From CAZOWW01 sp964583765 (GTDB lineage: Bacteria; Actinomycetota; Actinomycetes; Actinomycetales; Kineosporiaceae): a stretch of DNA of 43,659 nt. A program made the translations under genes and the position numbers. Position 1 is the stretch's first letter; every line of letters starts with the position of its first letter. Shown piece after piece: positions 1-8,718 of the stretch. The stretch covers positions 1-43,659 of the forward strand of contig CAZOWW010000029.1 of the NCBI GenBank assembly GCA_964583765.1. Reading direction: 5' to 3'. The notes beneath the pieces were generated by a model. That model did not search any database, had not been told where the DNA came from, and saw nothing but the letters and a program-made list of their open reading frames with translations.

Positions 1-812
1 AGGTAGCCCAGCTCGGCGGCCGCCACCGCGGTGCCGCGGTCGTTGTGCGGGTGCAGCGACAGGATCACGTTCTCGCGGTGGGCCAGATTGCGGTGCATCC
101 ACTCGATCGAGTCGGCGTACACGTTGGGCGTGGCCATCTCGACGGTCGCCGGCAGGTTGATGATCGCCTTGCGGTCCGGTGACGGCTCGAAGACCTCCAG
201 CACCTCGTTGCTGATCCGCGCGGCGAACTCCAGCTCGGTGCCCGTGAACGACTCCGGCGAGTACTCGAAGAAGATCGTCGTGTCCGGGATCGTGTCCGCC
301 AGCTTCACGCACAGCCGGGCGCCGTCCAGCGCCAGCGCCACGATGCCGTCCATGTCCGAGTGGAAGACCACCCGGCGCTGCAGCGTGGACGTCGAGTTGT
401 ACAGGTGCACCACGGCCCGCTTCGCCCCGCGGATCGCCTCGTAGGTGCGCAGGATCAGGTGTTCCCGGGCCTGGGTCAGCACCTGGATGGTCACGTCGTC
501 CGGGATCGCGCCGTCCTCGATCAGGGAACGGACGAAGTCGAAGTCGGTCTGGCTGGCCGAGGGGAATCCGACCTCGATCTCCTTGTAGCCCAGGCCGACC
601 AGCAGGTCGAACAGGCGGCGCTTGCGCTCGGAGTTCATCGGGTCGATCAGGGCCTGGTTGCCGTCCCGCAGGTCCACGGCACACCAGCGCGGTGCCGCGG
701 TGATCCGGCGCTCCGGCCAGGTGCGATCGGGCAGGTGGATCGGGATCTGCTCCGAGAACGGCCGGTACTTGTGGACCGGCATGCCGGAGGGTCGCTGCGT
801 GTTGTCCATCAT
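1..812 (-). CDS. leuA: 2-isopropylmalate synthase, N-terminal part (partial)
   Basis: This enzyme condenses acetyl-CoA with 2-oxoisovalerate in the first committed step of leucine synthesis, in the cytosol. About 270 residues are visible and the gene runs off the left edge. The start reads MMDNTQRPSGMPVHKYRPF, the usual N-terminus of the long actinobacterial form. Family motifs are clear: DLRDGNQALIDPM near residue 50, GYKEIEVGFPSASQTDFDF, and the metal-binding HPHND just before the edge. Two tandem ATG codons (812 and 809) are possible starts; the SD ahead of them is weak (CGAGG). The C-terminal regulatory domain lies outside the window. era is upstream on the same strand, but a 325-bp gap with its own leader peptide suggests leuA has a separate promoter and is regulated by leucine supply. 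Confidence 0.95.
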   Translation of the reverse strand, partial: MMDNTQRPSGMPVHKYRPFSEQIPIHLPDRTWPERRITAAPRWCAVDLRDGNQALIDPMNSERKRRLFDLLVGLGYKEIEVGFPSASQTDFDFVRSLIEDGAIPDDVTIQVLTQAREHLILRTYEAIRGAKRAVVHLYNSTSTLQRRVVFHSDMDGIVALALDGARLCVKLADTIPDTTIFFEYSPESFTGTELEFAARISNEVLEVFEPSPDRKAIINLPATVEMATPNVYADSIEWMHRNLAHRENVILSLHPHNDRGTAVAAAELGY

Positions 813-865
813 CGCCTCGTGTGAGCTGGGTGGCGGTCAGAAGTCGGCCGGCGCACAACCACCCT

Positions 866-903
866 CCGCGGCGAGAGGACCGGCCTAGAGGCCCTCGCCG
901 CGG
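866..903 (-). promoter_or_regulatory. leuA: leuA leader stem-loop (putative attenuator element)
   Basis: A perfect 10-bp inverted repeat (866-875 with 894-903, CCGCGGCGAG) encloses an 18-nt loop that holds the leader stop codon and a small GGCC/GGCC inner pairing. The 5' arm in the transcript is the last part of the leader peptide ORF and begins 5 nt after the CTT leucine codon. A weaker 6-bp stem (828-833 with 859-864) follows before the leuA start. No U-tract terminator is visible, so control of leuA translation or of a later structure are both possible. Confidence 0.55.
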
Positions 904-932
904 CTGCCAAGCAGGAGCTCGACCACGCGCAT
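885..932 (-). CDS. Leucine leader peptide upstream of leuA (predicted)
   Basis: This 15-codon ORF reads MRVVELLLGSRGEGL and ends in TAG, 72 bases before leuA. It has three consecutive leucine codons, CTC CTG CTT, and a fourth Leu just before the stop. CTT is uncommon in GC-rich genomes. There is no SD; instead a TACGGT box ends exactly 6 nt before the ATG, as expected for a leaderless transcript. The 3' codons form one arm of a strong stem. Leucine-rich leader peptides have been predicted ahead of actinobacterial leuA genes, so the role is probably to sense charged tRNA-Leu. It could still be a chance ORF, but the near-identical layout ahead of leuS argues against that. Confidence 0.7.
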   Translation of the reverse strand: MRVVELLLGSRGEGL

Positions 933-938
933 AGCGCT

Positions 939-944
939 ACCGTA
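939..944 (-). promoter_or_regulatory. -10 box of the leuA leader transcript
   Basis: TACGGT on the minus strand matches the TANNNT consensus and is separated from the leader ATG by exactly 6 nt (AGCGCT). This would put the transcription start on the A of the ATG. No convincing -35 hexamer is seen. Confidence 0.5.
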
Positions 945-1047
945 CACCCCCGCGCCCGGGCAGCGACTCCACGGACACCCACACCGGTCACCGAGAGCTG
1001 ACCGGGGCCGGGACCGCGCCGGACGGCGGAGGACCACCGACACGGGT

Positions 1048-1079
1048 CGCCCTGAGTACCGGACCGCCCTGAGTACCGG
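1048..1079. repeat. Two direct copies of a 15-bp sequence, period 17
   Basis: CGCCCTGAGTACCGG occurs at 1048-1062 and 1065-1079 in the era-leuA gap. Next to it are reiterated CCGGGTTTCC-like words (1084-1130). No function is apparent. Confidence 0.8.
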
Positions 1080-1083
1080 TGCG

Positions 1084-1104
1084 CCGGGAACCCGACGATC
1101 CCGG
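1084..1104 (-). terminator. Hairpin downstream of era
   Basis: A 6-bp stem CCGGGA/TCCCGG with a 9-nt loop lies 34-54 nt past the era stop. There is no T-run, as is common for GC-rich actinobacterial terminators. The call is tentative. Confidence 0.35.
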
Positions 1105-1137
1105 AAACCCGGTGCTCCCGGAAACCCAGACGCGCGG

Positions 1138-2052
1138 TCAGAAACCGAGCCGGCGCAGCTGCTTCGGGTCGCGCTGCCAGTCCTTGGCCACCTTGACGCG
1201 CAGGTCCAGGTGCACCCTCGTGCCGAGCACCTCGGCGATCGCGACGCGGGACCGGGTGCCCACATCGCGCAGCCGCTCCCCGCCACGCCCGATCACGATG
1301 GCCTTCTGGCTGTCCCGCTCCACGAACACGCTGACCCGCACGTCCGTCAGCGGGTCGGCGGCGGAACGCCCCTCCCGGGGCGCGATCTCCTCGACCACCA
1401 CCGCGAGACTGTGCGGCAGCTCGTCGCGGACCCCCTCCAGCGCGGCCTCCCGCACCAGCTCGGCGACCAGCACGTCCACCGGCTCGTCGGTGATCTCCCC
1501 CGCGGGGTACAGCGGCGGGCCCGGGGGCAGGTGCCCGACGAAGACGTCCGCCAGCTCGGCCACCTGGAACCCGTCCACGGCGCTGACCGGGATCACGTCA
1601 TCGGCGTCCAGAAGTTCGCTCGCGGCGACCAGCTGCTCGGCCAGACGAGCGCGGGGCACCAGATCGGCCTTGGTCACGATCACCACGACCGGCCGGCGCC
1701 GACCTCCGGCCCGCAGTTCCGTGAGTTCCGCGGCGATGAACCGGTCCCCCGGGCCGATCCGCTCGTCGGCCGGCAGGCAGAGCCCGATCACGTCCACGTC
1801 GAGGAACGTCTCGCGCACGAGGTCGTTGAGGCGCTCGCCGAGCAGCGTGCGCGGACGGTGCAGGCCGGGAGTGTCCACGAGCACCAGTTGCGCGTCCTCC
1901 CGGTGCACGATGCCGCGGATCCGGTGCCGGGTGGTCTGCGGTCGGCTCGACGTGATGGCGACCTTGTCCCCGACGAGCGCGTTCGTCAGGGTGGACTTGC
2001 CCACATTGGGCCGTCCGGCGAGGCAGGCGAACCCCGAACGGAATTCCGTCAC
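1138..2052 (-). CDS. era: GTPase Era
   Basis: Era is an essential GTPase that binds 16S rRNA and helps 30S subunit maturation. The protein is 304 residues, typical for the family. G1 (GRPNVGKST) is at residues 13-21, G3 (DTPGLH) and G4 (TKAD) follow, and the C-terminal KH domain shows VIGRGGERLRDVG. The start is GTG at 2052, which overlaps the stop of the upstream CNNM/CBS gene as GTGA. A GGAAGG SD sits 7 nt ahead. A longer in-frame reading is possible but lacks family similarity before this point. It is probably translationally coupled in a ybeY-CNNM/CBS-era chain. Confidence 0.97.
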   Translation of the reverse strand: MTEFRSGFACLAGRPNVGKSTLTNALVGDKVAITSSRPQTTRHRIRGIVHREDAQLVLVDTPGLHRPRTLLGERLNDLVRETFLDVDVIGLCLPADERIGPGDRFIAAELTELRAGGRRRPVVVIVTKADLVPRARLAEQLVAASELLDADDVIPVSAVDGFQVAELADVFVGHLPPGPPLYPAGEITDEPVDVLVAELVREAALEGVRDELPHSLAVVVEEIAPREGRSAADPLTDVRVSVFVERDSQKAIVIGRGGERLRDVGTRSRVAIAEVLGTRVHLDLRVKVAKDWQRDPKQLRRLGF

Positions 2053-3458
2053 CGGACGTCCTTCCCGTCGTACTCCATCTCCGCAGGCGCCGGCGGCGCC
2101 CCGGTGTCCCCGGGCTCGCCGATGGGCCGATCGCCGACGAGCCGATCGCCACCGTACCGGGAACCGGAGTGGCGTTCGCCCCGACCGCGTGCCGGTGCCG
2201 TACTCCGGACCACGACCGTGGCCAGCTGGTTGCGCCGCCCCAGGAACCGGTCCGCGGTGATCTCCAGGCCGGACACCTCGGCCTTGGCCCCGGTGATCGG
2301 CACCCGTCCGAGCGCCTTGGTCAGCAACCCGCCGACCGAGTCGACCTCGTCGTCCTCCAGCTCCATGCCGAAGAGAGCCCCCACGTCGTTCACGTGCAGG
2401 CGCGAGCGCACCCGGAAGGCGCCGTCCTCGAGCTCCTCCACCTCGGTCTGGTCCTGGTCGTACTCGTCGGCGATGTCCCCGACGATCTCCTCGACGATGT
2501 CCTCGAGGGTGACCAACCCGGCCGTCCCGCCGTACTCGTCGACCACGATCGCCACGTGCCCGGCGTCCCGCTGCATCTCCCGCAGGAGATCGTCCACGGG
2601 CTTGCTGTCCGGCACGAAGTGCGCCGGACGCATCTGGGAGTTCACGGTCTCGGTTCGGGCCACGTCCGGCTGGTTGTGCAGTCGACGTGCGACGTCCTTG
2701 AGGTAGAGGATCCCCAGGACGTCGTCCTCGCCGTCCCCGATCACCGGTACGCGGGAGAAGCCCGAGCGCAGGAACAGCGACATCGCGGTCCACAGGCTCG
2801 TGCCGGTGGCCACCGAGACCAGGTCGGTGCGCGGCACCATGACCTCGCGGACGAAGGTGTCCCCCAGCTCGAAGACCGAGTGGATCATCTCCCGTTCCTC
2901 GTCCTCGATGAGCCTGCTCTCCTGGGCGATGTCCACCAGCTCACGCAGCTCCGCCTCCGAGGCGAACGGGCCGTCCCGGTAGCCCCGCCCCGGGGTCAGC
3001 ACGTTGCCGATCACCACGAGCAGCCGCGCCAGCGGCCCCAGCACCCGGTGCAGGGCCAGCAGGACGGGTGCGGCGATCAGGCCGACCCGGTCGGAGTGCT
3101 GCCGCCCGATCGTGCGCGGCCCGACACCCACGAGCACGAACGCGAGTGCGGCCATGATCCCGGCCGCGGCCAGTCCGCCCTGCCACCAGTTGCCGATCTC
3201 GTCCAGGCAGACCAGCGTGATGCAGACCGTCGCCCCGGACTCCGCGACGACCCGCAGGAACGTCGTGACGCTCAGGGTCGGCCCGGGTTCGGTCACGATG
3301 CGGGACAGGGGCGCCGCACCCCTGCGTCCCTCCGCCAGCAGCTCCCCCGCCCGGGTGCGCGAGAGCCGGTCGAGGGCCGCCTGGGCCGCGCTGAGCAGAC
3401 CCGCGCAGAGGACGAGGACGGACGCCAGGACCACCAGTTGCAGGACGGGGACCCTCAC
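2049..3458 (-). CDS. CNNM/CBS-domain membrane protein (CorC/HlyC-like)
   Basis: This 469-residue membrane protein has an N-terminal CNNM (DUF21) region with hydrophobic segments near residues 5-25, 75-85, 95-115 and 127-152. A Bateman CBS pair follows (about 205-330, including VREVMVPRTD and EYGGTAGLVTLEDIVEEIVGDI), then a C-terminal CorC/HlyC domain. Relatives are linked to Mg2+/Co2+ efflux or homeostasis; older hemolysin labels are misleading. GTG at 3458 overlaps the ybeY stop by 4 nt, and its own stop overlaps the era GTG. The C-terminal 45 residues are Gly/Arg/Pro-rich and look disordered. Confidence 0.93.
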   Translation of the reverse strand: MRVPVLQLVVLASVLVLCAGLLSAAQAALDRLSRTRAGELLAEGRRGAAPLSRIVTEPGPTLSVTTFLRVVAESGATVCITLVCLDEIGNWWQGGLAAAGIMAALAFVLVGVGPRTIGRQHSDRVGLIAAPVLLALHRVLGPLARLLVVIGNVLTPGRGYRDGPFASEAELRELVDIAQESRLIEDEEREMIHSVFELGDTFVREVMVPRTDLVSVATGTSLWTAMSLFLRSGFSRVPVIGDGEDDVLGILYLKDVARRLHNQPDVARTETVNSQMRPAHFVPDSKPVDDLLREMQRDAGHVAIVVDEYGGTAGLVTLEDIVEEIVGDIADEYDQDQTEVEELEDGAFRVRSRLHVNDVGALFGMELEDDEVDSVGGLLTKALGRVPITGAKAEVSGLEITADRFLGRRNQLATVVVRSTAPARGRGERHSGSRYGGDRLVGDRPIGEPGDTGAPPAPAEMEYDGKDVR

Positions 3459-3916
3459 CCGTGGTCCCGTGTGGACAGGTAGGTCAGGAGCAGCTTGCGT
3501 TGCAGGTCGAACATCTCCCGCTGCTCGTCGGGCTCGGCGTGGTCGTAGCCGAGCAGGTGCAGGATGCCGTGGGTGGTCAGGAGGAGCACCTCCTCCTCCA
3601 TGGTGTGCCCAGCCGCCCGGGCCTGGCGTTCGGCGACCTGGGGACAGACCACCACGTCCCCGAGCAGCCCCGGCACCGGCTCCTCGTCCTCCTGGCCGGG
3701 CCGCAGCTCGTCCATCGGGAAGGACAGGACGTCCGTGGGTCCTTCCTCGTCCATCCAGCGCACGTGCAACTCCGAGATGGCCGCCTCATCCACCAGCACC
3801 ACGGACAGCTCGGCCTCGGGATGCACGCGGAGCGCGTCCAGCACGTGCCGGGACAGGGCGACGAGCTCGTGCTCGTCGATGCCGACGCCGCTTTCGTTGT
3901 TGACCTCGATGCTCAC
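3455..3916 (-). CDS. ybeY: Endoribonuclease YbeY
   Basis: YbeY is a zinc-dependent RNase that acts in 16S rRNA 3'-end maturation and ribosome quality control. The protein is 153 residues. The metal-binding signature HGILHLLGYDH is intact near residue 115, and the family N-terminus SIEVNNESG follows the start. I chose GTG 3916 because homologues start there and an AGAGG SD precedes it. The frame stays open back to 4066, but that extension is low-complexity and not family-like. The stop overlaps the start of the CNNM/CBS gene (GTGA). Confidence 0.95.
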   Translation of the reverse strand: MSIEVNNESGVGIDEHELVALSRHVLDALRVHPEAELSVVLVDEAAISELHVRWMDEEGPTDVLSFPMDELRPGQEDEEPVPGLLGDVVVCPQVAERQARAAGHTMEEEVLLLTTHGILHLLGYDHAEPDEQREMFDLQRKLLLTYLSTRDHG

Positions 3917-4140
3917 GTCTGCTCGACCTCTGCCGGGACAGGGTCCGTGCGGCACGACGACGGGAGTGCCCGGAACGGACCGAAGGGTGGGAACCGTGCT
4001 CCTATCTGACCACACGCGCCACGGTGCCCACAGCGACCGGCCGCCACTCGACGCGGGACCGGACACGACCGATCACTCTCACCTGACCGGGCGACCGTGA
4101 CGACCGGCCCGCTGAGCACGACGCAGGACGGTGATCGGGT

Positions 4141-4169
4141 GTGCCCCTGCCCCGATCGGGCGGGGGCAC
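4141..4169 (-). terminator. Hairpin just past phoH
   Basis: A 7-bp GTGCCCC/GGGGCAC stem (4141-4147 with 4163-4169) with inner CCCGATCGGG pairing lies 5 nt past the phoH stop. There is no T-run. It may separate phoH from ybeY; the 257-bp gap would leave room for a ybeY promoter, though none was resolved. Confidence 0.5.
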
Positions 4170-4173
4170 CTGC

Positions 4174-5283
<1,110 letters not shown>

Positions 5284-5393
5284 CGGCGGGGACAGCCGAC
5301 CTACCCTCCGGTCTCGGCACCCGGTGCGGTCAGTGCACCCGGTGCGGCCATGGTAGTCGCCGTGGGCCCGATGCGCCGGGTTCCGTAGGTCTC

Positions 5394-5735
5394 TCAGCCG
5401 GGGGGCCACTGCAGCGAGCGCCCGCCGATCACGTGTCCGTGCACGTGGAGGACACTCTGCCCGGCCGCCTCACCGGTGTTGAACACCAGACGGTGGCTGC
5501 CGCCGGTCTCGGCGTCCGCGATCCGGGCGGCGACCTCGACGATCGCGGCCAGGGTGGCCGGGTCGGTCCGGGCCAGGTCGGCCACGGTGGGCTGGTGCTC
5601 CTTGGGGATGACCAGCACGTGCGTGGGCGCCACCGGATCGAGGTCGCGGAAGGCGAGCACCCGTTCGTCCTCGTGCACGACGGTCGCCGGGATCTCCCCG
5701 GCCACGATCCGGCAGAAGATGCACGCCTGGGTCAT
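5394..5735 (-). CDS. HIT-family nucleotide hydrolase/transferase
   Basis: This 113-residue protein carries the histidine triad HVHGHVIGG near its C-terminus and the N-terminal CIFCRIVAGEIPA with a zinc-type CxxC. HIT proteins of this class hydrolyse purine nucleoside phosphoramidates and related adducts. The start at ATG 5735 has a good SD (GGAGG, 5 nt). It lies upstream of phoH, as in other actinobacteria. rsmE, normally the next gene upstream, is displaced here by a plus-strand two-gene insert. Confidence 0.95.
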   Translation of the reverse strand: MTQACIFCRIVAGEIPATVVHEDERVLAFRDLDPVAPTHVLVIPKEHQPTVADLARTDPATLAAIVEVAARIADAETGGSHRLVFNTGEAAGQSVLHVHGHVIGGRSLQWPPG

Positions 5736-6026
5736 CGGGACCTCCGTCGCCGGGGCCCCGGACGGGGCGCCATCTGCTCCGGAGCCTATCGCCGGGCCGT
5801 TCCCGGCCCCGGCCCGCACCGCGCCCGGAGGCACGGCAGATGCCGACCCGTCGCACCCCCCGGGAGTACGTCACCCGCCGCACGTCAACCGAGAACACGG
5901 ACCCCGCGTGTACCGGACATGCAGACGGCGACCGTCCGGCTCGGGCATGGTGGCTTCCTGGCCCTGACCGTGTCGGTCACGGGCCAGGTGACCCAACGGG
6001 AACCGGCCCAGGCGCGGGAGGTGGCG
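5736..6026. other. Divergent gap between HIT and the sigma-factor gene
   Basis: About 290 bp should hold promoters for both directions. The sigma-gene frame is open back to an ATG at 5919, so part of this region could be coding. I see no clear -35/-10 pair. Confidence 0.4.
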
Positions 6027-6602
6027 GTGCCGACCCCACCGCACGACGGCAGCCGTCTGGGCCGTCCCCGCGCCGACCGTGGCACGGCCGCGGAAGCCGA
6101 GGAAGCGGTCACTGCCCTCTACAGCGCGCACTGGCAGTCCCTGGTGCGCCTGGCCGCCCTGCTGACCGGGGATGCCTCCGTCTCCGAGGAGATCGTGCAG
6201 GAGGCGTTCGTCGCGCTCCACGCCCGCTGGCGCAGGCTCGACGACCCGCAGCTGGCCCACGCCTATCTGCGCCGGAGCGTGGTGAACGGAGCCCGTTCGG
6301 CATTGCGGCACCGGGAGGTGGTGATCCGTCACCGGGCTCCGGTGGACCTGCAGATCGCCGACCCGGAGGAACTGGTGGTGCGGTCCACGGAGGACGCACG
6401 GGTTCTGACCGCGCTGCGTCGTCTGTCACGACGTCAACAGGAGGTCCTCGTGCTGCGCTACTACGCCGACCTGGGAGAGGCCGACATCGCCGACGCCCTG
6501 GGCGTGACGCGCGGCGCGGTCAAGACCCACGCGCACCGAGGCCTCGCGGCCCTGCGGGAGGCGCTGCGAGCGACTCCGGACCCCGAGGAGGGTGCGCGAT
6601 GA
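6027..6602 (+). CDS. SigE-family ECF-like RNA polymerase sigma factor
   Basis: This sigma-70 family regulator has 191 residues. The sigma-2 region includes ALYSAHWQSLVRLAALL and SEEIVQEAFVALHARW, and the sigma-4 HTH includes SRRQQEVLVLRYYADL and DIADALGVTRGAVKTHAHRG. The spacing and the AYLRRSVVNGARS motif match the actinobacterial SigE-family subgroup. I chose GTG 6027 because GGGAGG lies 5 nt upstream; ATG 5919 would add 36 residues without family similarity. The stop overlaps the next ATG (ATGA), so the two are co-translated. The downstream membrane protein could be its regulator. Its insertion between HIT and rsmE on the opposite strand is unusual. Confidence 0.9.
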   Translation: MPTPPHDGSRLGRPRADRGTAAEAEEAVTALYSAHWQSLVRLAALLTGDASVSEEIVQEAFVALHARWRRLDDPQLAHAYLRRSVVNGARSALRHREVVIRHRAPVDLQIADPEELVVRSTEDARVLTALRRLSRRQQEVLVLRYYADLGEADIADALGVTRGAVKTHAHRGLAALREALRATPDPEEGAR

Positions 6603-7912
6603 CCCTGCCGCCGCTGTCCGGACCCGAGGACCCGGAACTCGCCGGGCTGCTGCGCGACGTCCTGCACCGGGAGGCCGCGCGCACCCAGCCCGGCGCAGAC
6701 GGGCTGGCCAGGATCCGCGCACGCATCGCCGAGGAGCACCCCCGCCCGATGGACGGGCTGCCGGGCGGGACGAGGAGTCGCGGATACCTGCCTGGGCTGA
6801 CGGACCGCGTGGACATCCTGGGGGGACGTCACTCCCGGCTGCTGGCCCGGCTGGTGCCCGCGGTGGCCGCGGCCGCGGTGCTGCTCGTCGGCGGCGCGGC
6901 GGGGGTGGCCCTGAACGCGCTGCGCCCGGCCCCCTCACAGCACACCGCGGGTACGAACGAGATCGGCGCCACCTCTGCCTCGGCGACCACCCGCACGACG
7001 CCGAGCGGGACCACCACGCCCACGGTGCCGATCTACTGGCTCGGGGGGCCCGCGGTCCGGGGCATCGAAAGCTCAGGTACCGCAACGGGCACCACCACGG
7101 GCAGCCCAGCCGCTGCCGGCAGCTCGTCCCTGTGGCTCTACCGGGAGTTCGTCCCGATCCCCGAGGGACGGGAGGCATCGACCCAGCTCGCGATCGAGCT
7201 GATGCTGGACGGCGTCCCCGCCGACCCCGACTACACGAACCTGTGGGCACCCGGCACGGTGACGGTCACCGTCGTCCCCCGGCTGATAACCGTCGATCTC
7301 TCGCCGGCGGCGTTCAGCCACCCCGCCATGACCCGGTCCCTCGCCGAGGCTGCCGTGCAGCAGCTCGTGTACACGGCGACCGCGGCGGCCAAGGACCTCA
7401 CCGGCAGCGGCGCGAAGGTGCAGGTGCTGGTGGACGGCGCGTCAGGCTACCTCGCCTGGGGGGTGCTGCACCTGGACGGTCCGCTGGTCCGTGACACGTC
7501 GGCGCAGGCCCCGGTCTGGGTGATCAGCCCGCAGGAGGGCCAGGAGGTCGCCGCCGGGCAGGTGACCGTCTCGGGCGTGGGACCGGCCGGCTCGGCTCCC
7601 CTGCGCTGGACGATCGCCCGGCTCGACCCCTCCGACACCACCCGAGCCACCGGTGCCGACGGCGGCTCGACGAACACGTCCTCCGCCGGTGCCACCTCGA
7701 CGGGGTCGAGGATCGTCGCCGGGGGAACCGTCGTCCCGCTACCGGGACAACCCCGCCCCTCCTTCACGGTGACCGCCGACCTGACGCCGGGCACCTACCA
7801 GGTCACGGTGTGGCGCACCGGGACCGGTGGGACCTCCGATCCCGCGATCGAGGCCGGCAACACGCCCGGTCCGGGTGCGACACCGGACTCCAAGGTGTTC
7901 GTCGTGCGGTGA
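6599..7912 (+). CDS. One-TM protein with GerMN and Gmad2-like extracytoplasmic domains
   Basis: This 437-residue protein has a soluble N-terminus of about 80 residues, which resembles the cytoplasmic part of anti-sigma factors in position and size. One TM segment lies near 82-105, then a Thr/Ser-rich linker (about 120-170). A GerMN-like domain follows (about 170-300, with ELMLDGVPADP and VTVVPRLITVDLS), then a Gmad2-type Ig-like domain (about 308-437, with PVWVISPQEGQEV and GTYQVTVWRTG). It is coupled by ATGA overlap to the SigE-family sigma gene. I infer an envelope-sensing or sigma-regulating role; a ZAS motif is not seen. The 3' end lies inside a direct repeat shared with the rsmE tail. 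Confidence 0.8.
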   Translation: MTLPPLSGPEDPELAGLLRDVLHREAARTQPGADGLARIRARIAEEHPRPMDGLPGGTRSRGYLPGLTDRVDILGGRHSRLLARLVPAVAAAAVLLVGGAAGVALNALRPAPSQHTAGTNEIGATSASATTRTTPSGTTTPTVPIYWLGGPAVRGIESSGTATGTTTGSPAAAGSSSLWLYREFVPIPEGREASTQLAIELMLDGVPADPDYTNLWAPGTVTVTVVPRLITVDLSPAAFSHPAMTRSLAEAAVQQLVYTATAAAKDLTGSGAKVQVLVDGASGYLAWGVLHLDGPLVRDTSAQAPVWVISPQEGQEVAAGQVTVSGVGPAGSAPLRWTIARLDPSDTTRATGADGGSTNTSSAGATSTGSRIVAGGTVVPLPGQPRPSFTVTADLTPGTYQVTVWRTGTGGTSDPAIEAGNTPGPGATPDSKVFVVR

Positions 7913-7970
7913 CGCACGCCAGCGGCCCACGGGGGCCGAGAACACCGGGCGGTGACGCACGCCAGCGGCC
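7906..7970. repeat. 22-bp perfect direct repeat, period 43
   Basis: Copies at 7906-7927 and 7949-7970 are identical. The first covers the last codons and stop of the GerMN-type gene. Each copy is followed by a related word of the form GGCCCACG-GGGCCGAGA-CAC, which in the second case encodes the C-terminus of RsmE. The junction appears to be a partial duplication of the rsmE 3' end. Confidence 0.85.
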
Positions 7971-7974
7971 ACAC

Positions 7975-8718
7975 TCACCACCGGCCCACGCGGGCCGAGA
8001 GCACGGCCAGGGCCGCCGCACCGGCGGTCGAGGAGCGCAGCACCGAGGAACCCAGGCGGACGGCGGTCGCTCCGGCGGCCGTCAGCCGGCCCAGCTCGGC
8101 GTCGTCGATGCCGCCCTCGGGTCCCACGACGAGCAGCACCTCCCCCGTCCCGGGCAGTGCCACGCCGGTCAACGGCTGCTCCGCGTCCTCGTGCAGCACC
8201 AGGGCCAGGGCGGCCTCGCCGATCCGGGACACCAGAGCGGTCGTGTCCCGGGCGAGCTCCACCTGCGGGAGCCAGGCCCGCCGCGACTGCTTGGCGGCCG
8301 AGGCCACCGTGGCCAGCCACCGGGCACGCCCCCGCTCGGCGCGGTCCGCGGACCAGACCACCACGCTGCGCGCCGCCTGCCAGGGCACGACGGCGTCCAC
8401 CCCGAGCTCGGTGGCGCACTCGACGGCGAGCTCGTCCCGCCCGCCCTTGGCCAGGGCCTGGGCCAGGGTGAACCGCAACGTGGGCGCGGGCTCCCGGTGC
8501 AACGCCTCGACGGCCAGCTCCAGCCGGTCACGAGCCACCGCCGCCACCGATCCGCGGGCGACGGTGCCCGCGCCATCGGTGAGCTCGATCCTCTCCCCCA
8601 CGCTCACGCGCCGCACCGTGACCGCATGCCTGCCCTCGGCGCCGTCCAGCAGCACCCGCGCACCGACGTCCTGGCCGGACAACGCCCCGGGCCCGACCAG
8701 GAACCGCGGCAGGGTCAT
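7975..8718 (-). CDS. rsmE: 16S rRNA (uracil-1498-N3)-methyltransferase RsmE
   Basis: RsmE methylates U1498 of 16S rRNA using S-adenosylmethionine. The 247-residue protein begins MTLPRFLVGPGAL and has the PUA-like N-terminus followed by a SPOUT fold. The conserved knot motif LVVGPEGGIDDAEL is present, as is LGSSVLRSSTAGAAAL near the C-terminus. The ATG overlaps the dnaJ stop (ATGA), so it is the third gene of hrcA-dnaJ-rsmE. The C-terminal end SARVGRW sits next to the duplicated junction sequence. Confidence 0.96.
   Translation of the reverse strand: MTLPRFLVGPGALSGQDVGARVLLDGAEGRHAVTVRRVSVGERIELTDGAGTVARGSVAAVARDRLELAVEALHREPAPTLRFTLAQALAKGGRDELAVECATELGVDAVVPWQAARSVVVWSADRAERGRARWLATVASAAKQSRRAWLPQVELARDTTALVSRIGEAALALVLHEDAEQPLTGVALPGTGEVLLVVGPEGGIDDAELGRLTAAGATAVRLGSSVLRSSTAGAAALAVLSARVGRW

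Noticed and set aside
2053..2793. Long frame upstream of era giving a fused 551-residue protein
   Set aside because: It reads through the CNNM/CBS gene in the wrong frame and is Arg/Gly-rich; Era starts at 2052.
3917..4066. N-terminal extension of ybeY
   Set aside because: The frame is open, but the residues are low-complexity and not like YbeY. The family start at 3916 with an SD fits better.
5840..6598. Upstream extension of the GerMN-type protein
   Set aside because: It overlaps the sigma-factor gene out of frame and is Arg/Pro/Gly-rich; the ATGA start at 6599 is better.
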